Shown piece by piece: positions 7,212 through 12,803 of a stretch of DNA of 12,803 nt. The notes under the pieces were generated by a model, which saw only the letters and a list, made by a program, of their open reading frames with translations, made no database searches and was not told where the DNA came from. A program made the position numbers and the translations under genes. The DNA comes from an uncultured Flavobacteriaceae bacterium (GTDB lineage: Bacteria > Bacteroidota > Bacteroidia > Flavobacteriales > Flavobacteriaceae): positions 1 to 12,803 of the forward strand of contig CAMZMA010000117.1 of the NCBI GenBank assembly GCA_947311815.1. The letters are read 5' to 3'. Position 1 is the first letter of the stretch. Every line of letters begins with the position of its first letter.

Positions 7212-7730
7212 ATGAAATCAACAATTACATTATTACTCGCAGTACTTTTTATAAATTTTACAAACGGACAATCTAAAATAGGGACTATTGATAGTGAATT
7301 TGTCATCGGTAAAATGCCACAAATGAAACAAGTTATTCAAAGAGTTAATAAATACGGTAAAAAATTAGATTCTCTTTACCAAGCAAAAGTAGTTACCTAC
7401 AAAAGTAAAATTGAAGCTTATAAAAAAGTAGAAAAAACCTTAAGTATTGCTGATAAAAAAGCCAAAACACAAGAAATTATTGCCTTAGAACAAGACATGA
7501 ATCAATTTAGAGAAAATGGCAATAATTTAATGCAGTTAAGAAAAAATCAATACATGAGACCGCTTTATAAAAAAGTAAGTGAAACCATTCAAAAAATTGC
7601 TAAAGAGCAACATTACACTCAAATTTTAACTACTAGTGGCAATGAGTTTGCATATATTGATGAAAAATTTGACATTACAAAATTAGTTCTAAAAACATTA
7701 GGAATTAAAATTGAAGAAGCTAAAAAATAA
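7212..7730 (+). CDS. OmpH/Skp-family periplasmic chaperone
   Basis: Starting at ATG 7212 this is a 172-residue exported protein. The first 19 residues (MKSTITLLLAVLFINF, then TNG) form a signal peptide, probably cut before QSKIG. The mature part begins with KIGTIDSEFVIGKMPQM, typical of OmpH/Skp proteins, followed by a Lys/Glu-rich helical stretch (about residues 45-125) that would form the coiled-coil tentacle, and a C-terminal TQILTTSGNEFAYIDEKFDIT segment matching the body domain. Skp-type chaperones trimerise and hold unfolded outer-membrane proteins in the periplasm. A longer frame from ATG 7167 would add 15 residues ahead of the signal peptide and begin upstream of the likely transcript start, so 7212 is preferred. 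Family assignment is good; client proteins are unknown. Confidence 0.87.
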   Translation: MKSTITLLLAVLFINFTNGQSKIGTIDSEFVIGKMPQMKQVIQRVNKYGKKLDSLYQAKVVTYKSKIEAYKKVEKTLSIADKKAKTQEIIALEQDMNQFRENGNNLMQLRKNQYMRPLYKKVSETIQKIAKEQHYTQILTTSGNEFAYIDEKFDITKLVLKTLGIKIEEAKK

Positions 7731-7788
7731 GTAGAGGTCAGTAGATAGTTTCATAACCATAATCCCCTATATATCAATAATTCTTTCT

Positions 7789-7833
7789 GGTCGAGCCTTT
7801 CGTCTACGCTCAAGATAAACTAAAATCGAGACC
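7789..7833. repeat. Short intergenic element with GGTC/GACC ends
   Basis: This segment starts GGTCGAGCC and ends ATCGAGACC, so its outer GGTC and GACC can pair and it has near-matching inner TCGA sequences. The middle (CTTTCGTCTACGCTCAAG) resembles the TTCGACTACGCTCA-type sequences found repeatedly between flavobacterial genes. Only one copy is in the window, so its repeat status rests on recognition and is tentative. Confidence 0.4.
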
Positions 7834-7865
7834 TTTTTATGAGATGAATTATATTCATAAGCAAT

Positions 7866-7900
7866 AAAAAAACTCCAAGTTTTCACTTGGAGTTTTTTTT
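7866..7900. terminator. Bidirectional intrinsic terminator between the OmpH-like gene and sucC
   Basis: A perfect 15-bp stem (7866-7880 with 7885-7899) encloses the four-base loop TTTC. The core ACTCCAAGT is flanked by an A-run on the left and a T-run on the right, so the structure ends in a U-run on either transcript. It sits between two converging genes, 136 bp after the OmpH-like stop and 24 bp after the sucC stop, and should terminate both. Confidence 0.92.
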
Positions 7901-7923
7901 TATAAATATAAACTAAGAAATTT

Positions 7924-9117
7924 TTATGCCAATACTTCTTGCACTTTATCAGCAGCTTCTTGAAATTCTGTAGCCGAAATAATTGCCATTCCGCTATTGT
8001 CTATCAATTCTTTTGCTTCTTTGGCGTTTGTACCTTGTAAACGTACAATAATAGGTACATTAATTGCATCGCCCATATTTGTATAAGCATCTACAATACC
8101 TTGTGCTACTCTATCGCAACGTACAATTCCTCCAAAAATATTTACCAAAATAGCTTTTACATTGGTGTCTTTTAAAATTATTCTAAAAGCAGTTTCTACA
8201 CGTTTTGCATCGGCAGTACCACCAACATCTAAAAAGTTTGCGGGTTCTCCACCAGCTTGTTTTATTAAATCCATCGTTGCCATGGCTAAACCTGCTCCGT
8301 TTACCATACATCCTACATTACCATCTAAATCTACATAATTTAAACCAGCAGCTTTTGCTTCTACTTCAATGGCATTTTCTTCACGTAAATCGCGCATTTC
8401 TGCGTAATCTTTATGACGATATAAAGCATTTTCATCTAAAGATACTTTTGCATCTACCGCTAAAATTTTATCATCCGATGTTTTTAATACAGGATTGATT
8501 TCAAACATAGAAGAGTCTGATTTGATATACGCTGTATATAAAGCGTTTACAAATTTTACCATTTCTTTTAATGCGCCTCCTTTTAATCCTAAATTAAACG
8601 CAATTTTTCGAGCTTGAAAAGGCATCAATCCTAATAACGGATCTATTTCTTCTGTAAAAATTAAATGCGGTGTTTCTTCTGCCACCGTTTCAATATCCAT
8701 ACCTCCTTCGGTAGAATACATAATCATATTTTTACCTGTATTTCTGTTTAATAAAACAGACATATAGTATTCTTCTGGCTCATTATCACCAGGATAATAC
8801 ACATCTTCTGCAATTAATACTTGATTTACTTTCTTTCCTTCGGCAGATGTTTGCGGTGTTACTAACATCATCCCAATAATATCATTCGAAATTTTCTCTA
8901 CTTCTTGTAGGTTTTTTGCCAACTTTACGCCGCCTCCTTTACCTCGACCACCTGCATGTACTTGGGCTTTTATTACATACCAACTTGTACCTGTTTCGGT
9001 TGTTAATTGTTTGGCAGCATCTACAGCCGCTTTATGATTGCTTGCAACTATACCGCGTTGAATTCTAACGCCAAAGCTGTTCAAAATTTCTTTTCCTTGA
9101 TATTCGTGTAAATTCAT
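7924..9117 (-). CDS. sucC: Succinyl-CoA ligase (ADP-forming), beta subunit
   Basis: SucC is the 397-residue beta subunit of the TCA-cycle enzyme that makes ATP or GTP from succinyl-CoA; it works as a complex with SucD. It starts MNLHEYQGKEIL as SucC proteins do. The ATP-grasp domain carries Lys50, the glycine-rich loop GGRGKGGG (56-63) and the metal ligands in FEINPV (Glu206, Asn208) and AVDAK (Asp222). The C-terminal ligase domain has DLDGNVGCMVNGAGLAM (263-279), FLDVGGTAD (295-303) and NIFGGIVRCD (326-335). sucD is not adjacent; the gene stands alone, bounded by the terminator at its 3' end and a divergent promoter region at its 5' end. Confidence 0.97.
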   Translation of the reverse strand: MNLHEYQGKEILNSFGVRIQRGIVASNHKAAVDAAKQLTTETGTSWYVIKAQVHAGGRGKGGGVKLAKNLQEVEKISNDIIGMMLVTPQTSAEGKKVNQVLIAEDVYYPGDNEPEEYYMSVLLNRNTGKNMIMYSTEGGMDIETVAEETPHLIFTEEIDPLLGLMPFQARKIAFNLGLKGGALKEMVKFVNALYTAYIKSDSSMFEINPVLKTSDDKILAVDAKVSLDENALYRHKDYAEMRDLREENAIEVEAKAAGLNYVDLDGNVGCMVNGAGLAMATMDLIKQAGGEPANFLDVGGTADAKRVETAFRIILKDTNVKAILVNIFGGIVRCDRVAQGIVDAYTNMGDAINVPIIVRLQGTNAKEAKELIDNSGMAIISATEFQEAADKVQEVLA

Positions 9118-9143
9118 TATTTTTGAATGTTTATTTTCTAAAG

Positions 9144-9151
9144 CAAAAATA
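9144..9151 (-). promoter_or_regulatory. Putative -7 box of sucC
   Basis: Read on the minus strand this is TATTTTTG, matching TAnnTTTG, 26 bp upstream of the sucC start. A T-run on the minus strand (9175-9180) lies about 23 nt further upstream and could serve as a weak -33 box. The leader would be about 20 nt. Confidence 0.55.
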
Positions 9152-9252
9152 CAAATTCAAAATAGAATTTTCATAAAAAATGTAACATTCTTAAATTTAG
9201 AGTGTCTTTAATTTATTAACACTTTTTTATGAGTTATTATTTTTATTGATGA

Positions 9253-9260
9253 TAACTTTG
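9253..9260 (+). promoter_or_regulatory. Putative -7 box of the DUF5916 gene
   Basis: TAACTTTG fits TAnnTTTG exactly and lies 26 bp upstream of the ATG at 9287. A TTTTTT tract (9223-9228) with ATG behind it is spaced about right for a -33 region. The box faces away from the sucC promoter, so the 169-bp spacer serves two divergent genes. Confidence 0.6.
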
Positions 9261-9286
9261 CAGTATCACTATTTAAACTACTAAAT

Positions 9287-11710
9287 ATGCTAAGAAACAC
9301 CTTTTTACTCCTAATTTCTTTGTTATTTACGCTTCAAATAATAGCGCAAGAAAACAGAAAAAGAAAAAAAATTACAACCACAAGAATAACTCAAGCACCA
9401 AAAATAGATGGTATTTTAGATGATATTGCTTGGAAAAATGCCGAACTTATCAATGATTTTGTGATGGTAAAACCCGATAATGGAAAGCCAGAAGCAAACA
9501 CGCATAAAACGGTTGTAAAATTAATTTATGATGATAATGCCATTTATGTAGGCGCAATGATGTATGATGATAATTCTGATTCAATCCCAACAGAAGTAAC
9601 CAATAGAGATAATATTGGTAATTCTGATTTCTTTTCGATAACTATTAACCCAAATGACGATGGACAAAATCCGTTTGAATTTATTATAACAAGCTCTGGT
9701 ACACAAGCAGATGCTAAAGTTTCTGGCGGACAAGAAGATTTTAATTGGAGTGCCGTTTGGAAAAGCGCCGTTACAATTACTGATAAAGGTTGGGTAGCAG
9801 AAATGAAAATACCCTATAGTGCTTTACGTTTTGCAAACAGACCTGTGCAATCTTGGGGAATTAATTTTTTTAGAGATATTAAATCTTTAAACGCCAAATT
9901 TTCTTGGACACATGTTGATAATCAAAAAGGAGTTTGGACACAGTATGATGGTTTGGTTGAAGGATTTAAAAACATTAAACCTCCTATTCGGTTGAGTTTT
10001 TATCCATATGCATCTGCAACAAATACGTCTTATGATGGCACTTCTACCTTTGATTACAGTGCTGGTTTAGATGTAAAATATGGAATTACCGAAAATTTCA
10101 CTCTAGACGCAACTTTAATTCCTGATTTCGGGCAAACAAGATTTGATAATGTAACGCTAAACTTAGGTCCTTTTGAGCAACAATTTTCTGAAAGAAGACA
10201 ATTTTTTACTGAAGGTACCGAATTATTTGGCAAAGGAGATTTATTTTATTCTAGAAGAATTGGCGATAGCGCTTCTATTAGCGAAGAAAGTTTATCAGCT
10301 ACGTTAGCTAGCAATGAAGAAATCAGTAAGTACCCCGATAATGTACAATTATTAAATGCCATTAAAGTCTCTGGAAGAACAAAAAAAGGGTTAGGTATTG
10401 GCGTTTTTAATGCTTTTACCGAAAAAACATCTGCCACCATAAAAAACACAACAACACAACAAACAAGAACAGAAACTATTGAGCCTTTTACAAATTATAA
10501 TATTTTAGTTTTAGACCAACAATTCAATCAAAATTCTGCCATCACATTAATTAATACCAATGTTACTAGAAAAGGAAATTTTAGAGATGGTAATGTTACA
10601 GGTTTATTATACCATGTAGAAACCAAAGACAGCAAATACTACGTAGATGGCGCAGTAAAAATGAGTACTGTTGGTGCAAACGGAGCAAAATCTACAGGAT
10701 ATAGTTTTGATACAAGTATAGGTAAAGGTTTTGGAAATTGGCAAGGAGAAATTGGCTATAATTTTGATGATGATAAGTTTGATATTAATGATATGGGATT
10801 TCAGTATTATAATAATGTACAATCTATTTACGGAAACCTTTCTTACAGAATTTTAAAACCCACTAAGAAACTTAATACAATGATTTTTAATGGTTATTTT
10901 CAAAGAGATTATCTTTACAACCCTAGTATTTATATTGGCAACAATGTAGGTTTTCATTCTTATATGCAAACTAAAAAACGTTTTTCTTTTGGCGGTGGAA
11001 TAAACATTAATATTGGCGACTCTAAAGATTTTTACGAACCAAGACAAAGTATTGCTAGTGGTATTTATTATATAGACCCTGCAAGAACTGGATTTTATCA
11101 TTTTGGAAGTACAGATTCTAGAAAAAAATTCTCTTTTCGCTATAATTTTTCTGGTAATACTTATAAAAACAATCCTAAAAGAAGTTTTGGTTTTGGCATT
11201 ACACCTAAATACAGATTTAACAAAAACTTTTCTTTATCCTACGGATTAAGCTATAATAACACCAATAATGATAGAGGCTTTGTAAATGAAACCACTAACA
11301 ATATTATTTTCGGGCAACGAGATAGAGCATCTTATGACAATACCGTTTCTGGTAAATTTAATTTTAGTACAAAATCATCATTATCATTAACATTTAGACA
11401 TTATTGGGAAGCTGTTAAATACGATGGAAATTATTTTAATTTAGGTGCAAATGGCGTATTAACTCCAAACAATACTTTTACTAGAAGTGATGTAAATTAT
11501 AATAGTTGGAACATCGATTTAAATTATATTTGGGAGTTTGCTCCTGGTAGCCAATTAATTGCTTTTTACAGAAACTCTATTTTCAACTCAGATACCAATG
11601 CAAATTTAAATTTCTTTAGCAATATTGATAATTTATTTAATCAACCCAAAGAACATATTTTCTCTTTACGATTGGTGTATTATATTGATTATGTTAGGAT
11701 GTTTAAATAA
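9287..11710 (+). CDS. DUF5916 outer-membrane protein with N-terminal CBM9-like domain
   Basis: This 807-residue exported protein has a signal peptide (residues 1-20, ending TLQIIA before QENRK). A CBM9-like beta-sandwich follows at about 30-225, recognised by APKIDGILDDIAW (IDG at 40-42, Trp49), the YDDNAIYVGAMMYDD strand pair and WVAEMKIPYSALRF. The remainder is the DUF5916 region, with the conserved FSERRQFFTEG and LFYSRRIGD at about 302-329 and then many alternating, aromatic-rich strands with Asn/Gly/Asp turns up to a terminal Phe-Lys, consistent with an outer-membrane beta-barrel. The substrate is unknown; the CBM9-like part suggests contact with carbohydrate or another surface ligand, but there is no polysaccharide locus or TonB receptor nearby to support it. 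The family is common in Bacteroidota. No clear terminator follows. Confidence 0.88.
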   Translation: MLRNTFLLLISLLFTLQIIAQENRKRKKITTTRITQAPKIDGILDDIAWKNAELINDFVMVKPDNGKPEANTHKTVVKLIYDDNAIYVGAMMYDDNSDSIPTEVTNRDNIGNSDFFSITINPNDDGQNPFEFIITSSGTQADAKVSGGQEDFNWSAVWKSAVTITDKGWVAEMKIPYSALRFANRPVQSWGINFFRDIKSLNAKFSWTHVDNQKGVWTQYDGLVEGFKNIKPPIRLSFYPYASATNTSYDGTSTFDYSAGLDVKYGITENFTLDATLIPDFGQTRFDNVTLNLGPFEQQFSERRQFFTEGTELFGKGDLFYSRRIGDSASISEESLSATLASNEEISKYPDNVQLLNAIKVSGRTKKGLGIGVFNAFTEKTSATIKNTTTQQTRTETIEPFTNYNILVLDQQFNQNSAITLINTNVTRKGNFRDGNVTGLLYHVETKDSKYYVDGAVKMSTVGANGAKSTGYSFDTSIGKGFGNWQGEIGYNFDDDKFDINDMGFQYYNNVQSIYGNLSYRILKPTKKLNTMIFNGYFQRDYLYNPSIYIGNNVGFHSYMQTKKRFSFGGGININIGDSKDFYEPRQSIASGIYYIDPARTGFYHFGSTDSRKKFSFRYNFSGNTYKNNPKRSFGFGITPKYRFNKNFSLSYGLSYNNTNNDRGFVNETTNNIIFGQRDRASYDNTVSGKFNFSTKSSLSLTFRHYWEAVKYDGNYFNLGANGVLTPNNTFTRSDVNYNSWNIDLNYIWEFAPGSQLIAFYRNSIFNSDTNANLNFFSNIDNLFNQPKEHIFSLRLVYYIDYVRMFK

Positions 11711-11715
11711 TTTTG
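11708..11715 (+). promoter_or_regulatory. Possible -7 box upstream of the small hypothetical gene
   Basis: TAATTTTG fits TAnnTTTG and overlaps the TAA stop of the DUF5916 gene. It would start a transcript near 11722, giving a leader of about 44 nt to ATG 11766. The -33 partner is weak (an ATTG near 11684-11687). Confidence 0.35.
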
Positions 11716-11765
11716 ATGAAAGGTAAGAATTGTAATTATATAAGAAGTTGTGCGCAAGCCGAAAA

Positions 11766-12170
11766 ATGAATGAAACGATAAACGAAATAGTAAATAGATT
11801 AAAAAAATATCCAGAAGTGGAATATGAATTGAATGGAGGTTCAATAACTGTTATTGGAAAAAATAAAAATGGATTTCCTGTAACTCTGACTACTAATAGA
11901 AATGGAAACTTCACTGTTGCGTTTGATTTTTGGCACGAAAAATTTGACAATGAAAATGATGCTCTGAATTGCTTTGCATTTGGACTCTCAAAAGATTGTC
12001 GGCTTAAATTGACAAAAAAAGGTAATCGACCAATCAAATGGACGGTGGAATCGAATGAAAACGGAATTTGGAAAGAAGGTAGTACAACAGGACTAATAAA
12101 CTTGTCTTTTTGGAAAAAATCGAAATTTGAATTTTTCCAAAATGATTTGATTAAAAATGTTACGGAATGA
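11766..12170 (+). CDS. Hypothetical protein, small, soluble, unknown function
   Basis: From ATG 11766 the protein has 134 residues with no signal peptide or membrane helix. It begins MNETINEIVNRLKKYPEVEYEL, then a beta-rich part (GGSITVIGKNKNGFPVTLT), a central FDFWHEKFDNENDALNCFAFGLS, and a C-terminal IKWTVESNENGIWKEGSTTGL followed by SFWKKSKFEFFQN. The ALNCFAFGLS and STTGL segments feel like a small hypothetical family that recurs in Bacteroidota and other bacteria, but I know no function for it. A TTG at 11748 would add six residues; the A-rich stretch before 11766 favours the ATG. A long minus-strand frame overlaps the gene completely; the plus frame is preferred because its composition looks like a folded, family-like protein. 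It sits between core genes and a palindrome-rich spacer, suggesting accessory DNA. Confidence 0.72.
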   Translation: MNETINEIVNRLKKYPEVEYELNGGSITVIGKNKNGFPVTLTTNRNGNFTVAFDFWHEKFDNENDALNCFAFGLSKDCRLKLTKKGNRPIKWTVESNENGIWKEGSTTGLINLSFWKKSKFEFFQNDLIKNVTE

Positions 12171-12200
12171 AAGCCAGCGTACAACAATGGCTACATTTAA

Positions 12201-12251
12201 TACGGATTTTGGTGCTTACCCCAAAGTGAAGTGCTTTGAATGAAGTCCGTA
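12201..12251. repeat. Inverted repeat TACGGATTT / AAGTCCGTA with nested CAAAG/CTTTG
   Basis: Bases 12201-12209 pair with 12243-12251 through eight Watson-Crick pairs and one G-T wobble. Inside, CAAAG (12222-12226) can pair with CTTTG (12234-12238). The structure sits 30 bp after the stop of the small hypothetical gene. It lacks a T-run, so it is at best a weak terminator; a recombination or repeat-end role is possible but unproven. Confidence 0.55.
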
Positions 12252-12274
12252 AAATTGTATAATAATGAAAGATT

Positions 12275-12314
12275 ACATCTATCTTTGGAGTATAAAACTC
12301 CAAATTCGGTGTAT
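12275..12314. repeat. Two-tier hairpin with a TAnnTTTG box in its stem
   Basis: An inner perfect 8-bp stem (TTTGGAGT 12284-12291 with ACTCCAAA 12297-12304, loop ATAAA) lies within an outer six-base pairing (TACATC 12275-12280 with GGTGTA 12309-12314, one wobble). TATCTTTG at 12280-12287 matches the -7 consensus and lies within the left arm, so this could be the promoter of the lipoprotein gene, with a leader of about 90 nt. The -33 partner (ATTG near 12254-12257) is weak. Confidence 0.5.
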
Positions 12315-12387
12315 CAAAGGAATCAAAAAATGAATATTAATCTATAGCCGTATTTTAGGACTAGACATAAAACGCTACCTCAAAAAA

Positions 12388-12795
12388 ATGACAAAATCCA
12401 TTCAAATATTATTGATTAGTTTATTGATTAGTTGTAGTTCTACAAAAAACAGAATAAAGAACAACACTAACGAAACAATAATCGGAACTTGGATTATTGA
12501 ACAAAGCACTTTCAATGAAATAGGTTCACCAGTACCTGAAAAGACAAGTTTGAAATTCACCGATGACAATAGAATCAAAATAACTCTTTCAAAATTTGGA
12601 AAAAATTATGAAGACGTAAGCGGAATTGGAACTTGGGAAAGAAATGACGGAATGATAACAATTGAATATGACAATATTGAATTATGGGGCGGAAAACAAA
12701 GTTGGCGAATTTTAAAATTGACCAAAGACAAACTTGAATGGGAAATGAAAATGAATGATGAAATTCAAAAAGAAAAATATAATCGAAAAAAATAA
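12388..12795 (+). CDS. Small putative lipoprotein, unknown function
   Basis: This 135-residue protein begins with a lipoprotein signal peptide: MTKS, a hydrophobic stretch of repeated LLIS, then Cys16 in the lipobox LISC, so the mature lipoprotein would start CSSTKNRIK. The remaining 120 residues include IIGTWIIEQSTFNEIGS, LKFTDDNRIKITLS, GIGTWERNDGMITIEYDN and SWRILKLTKDKLEWEMK. The GTW start, successive short strands and the final LTKDKLEWEM are reminiscent of small lipocalin-like lipoproteins of Bacteroidota, but this is a fold guess and no ligand can be named. Ser residues after the Cys would not block transport to the outer membrane. Start: ATG 12388 follows an A-run (CAAAAAA). The gene ends 8 bp before the window does, so its downstream context is unknown. 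Confidence 0.78.
   Translation: MTKSIQILLISLLISCSSTKNRIKNNTNETIIGTWIIEQSTFNEIGSPVPEKTSLKFTDDNRIKITLSKFGKNYEDVSGIGTWERNDGMITIEYDNIELWGGKQSWRILKLTKDKLEWEMKMNDEIQKEKYNRKK
12409..12432 (+). repeat. Perfect 12-bp tandem duplication in a signal peptide
   Basis: TTATTGATTAGT occurs twice back to back (12409-12420, 12421-12432), exactly in frame, encoding LLIS-LLIS with identical codons. It makes up most of the hydrophobic core of the lipoprotein signal peptide, ending right at the lipobox Cys. Confidence 0.95.
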
Positions 12796-12803
12796 CTAGC
12801 TAC

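Larger units (their letters stand above)
12171..12387. other. Palindrome-rich non-coding spacer
   Basis: The 217 bp between the two terminal genes hold no convincing frame. They contain a TACGGA/TCCGTA hairpin (12201-12251), a TTTGGAGT/ACTCCAAA hairpin (12275-12314), and a GGCTA-type motif (12187-12201) repeated in inverted, diverged form at 12336-12351. None of the hairpins is followed by a U-run. Confidence 0.6.

Noticed and set aside
8205..8498. Plus-strand open frame rich in His and Leu inside sucC
   Set aside because: It is antisense to a strongly identified gene, and its composition reflects the reverse complement of common codons.
11666..12187. Minus-strand open frame of 173 codons
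   Set aside because: It lies antisense to the small hypothetical gene and the end of the DUF5916 gene, has a Phe/Ser-rich composition typical of an antisense shadow, and the plus-strand frame has more protein-like conserved segments.
12171..12260. Integron attC site
   Set aside because: The inverted repeat and small neighbouring gene suggested it, but I find no RYYYAAC and GTTRRRY core pair at the expected positions and no integrase gene in the window.
12284..12304. Intrinsic terminator
   Set aside because: The stem is perfect, but it is followed by ATTCGGTG and not a T-run, so factor-independent termination is unlikely.

Overview
The window reads as chromosomal DNA of a member of the Bacteroidota, almost certainly the family Flavobacteriaceae. 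The signs are strong A+T richness, starts preceded by A-runs instead of Shine-Dalgarno sites, several TAnnTTTG-type -7 promoter boxes, a DUF5916 outer-membrane protein, a DnaQ/GIY-YIG fusion and the serC-serA-DUF1015 gene order. The genus cannot be read from the sequence. No rRNA, tRNA, CRISPR array, transposase or phage gene is visible.

Layout. Bases 1-224 are a perfect 76-bp inverted repeat around a 72-nt spacer. The left part, read on the minus strand, encodes the missing N-terminal stretch of the serC gene that continues on the plus strand, so this end is a fold-back duplication of serC, most likely an amplification or assembly chimera. Next come serC (5' broken), a 248-bp spacer with three REP-like palindromes, serA (D-3-phosphoglycerate dehydrogenase without an ACT domain) and a DUF1015 gene 3 bp behind it: a serine-biosynthesis block. 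A second plus-strand run follows: yggS (PLP homeostasis), a DnaQ-type exonuclease fused to a GIY-YIG domain that looks catalytically dead, a voltage-gated K+ channel with a C-terminal zinc ribbon, and miaA (tRNA isopentenyl transferase). The last three are coupled by 1-4 bp overlaps. An OmpH/Skp-like periplasmic chaperone follows with its own promoter.

A strong bidirectional hairpin terminator separates it from the convergent sucC (succinyl-CoA ligase beta subunit, minus strand). sucC and a DUF5916/CBM9-like outer-membrane protein diverge from a shared 169-bp promoter region.

The last 1.1 kb looks accessory: a small soluble hypothetical protein, a 217-bp spacer with two hairpin structures, and a small lipoprotein whose signal peptide carries a perfect 12-bp tandem duplication. 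Neither protein has a function I can assign.

Most of the window is core metabolism and RNA/DNA housekeeping. The points most worth a second look are the fold-back at the left end, the degenerate GIY-YIG domain, the DUF1015 protein with its ParB/SerK-like ADGHHR motif beside serA, and the palindromes around the two terminal accessory genes. I see no clear new defence or mobile system.
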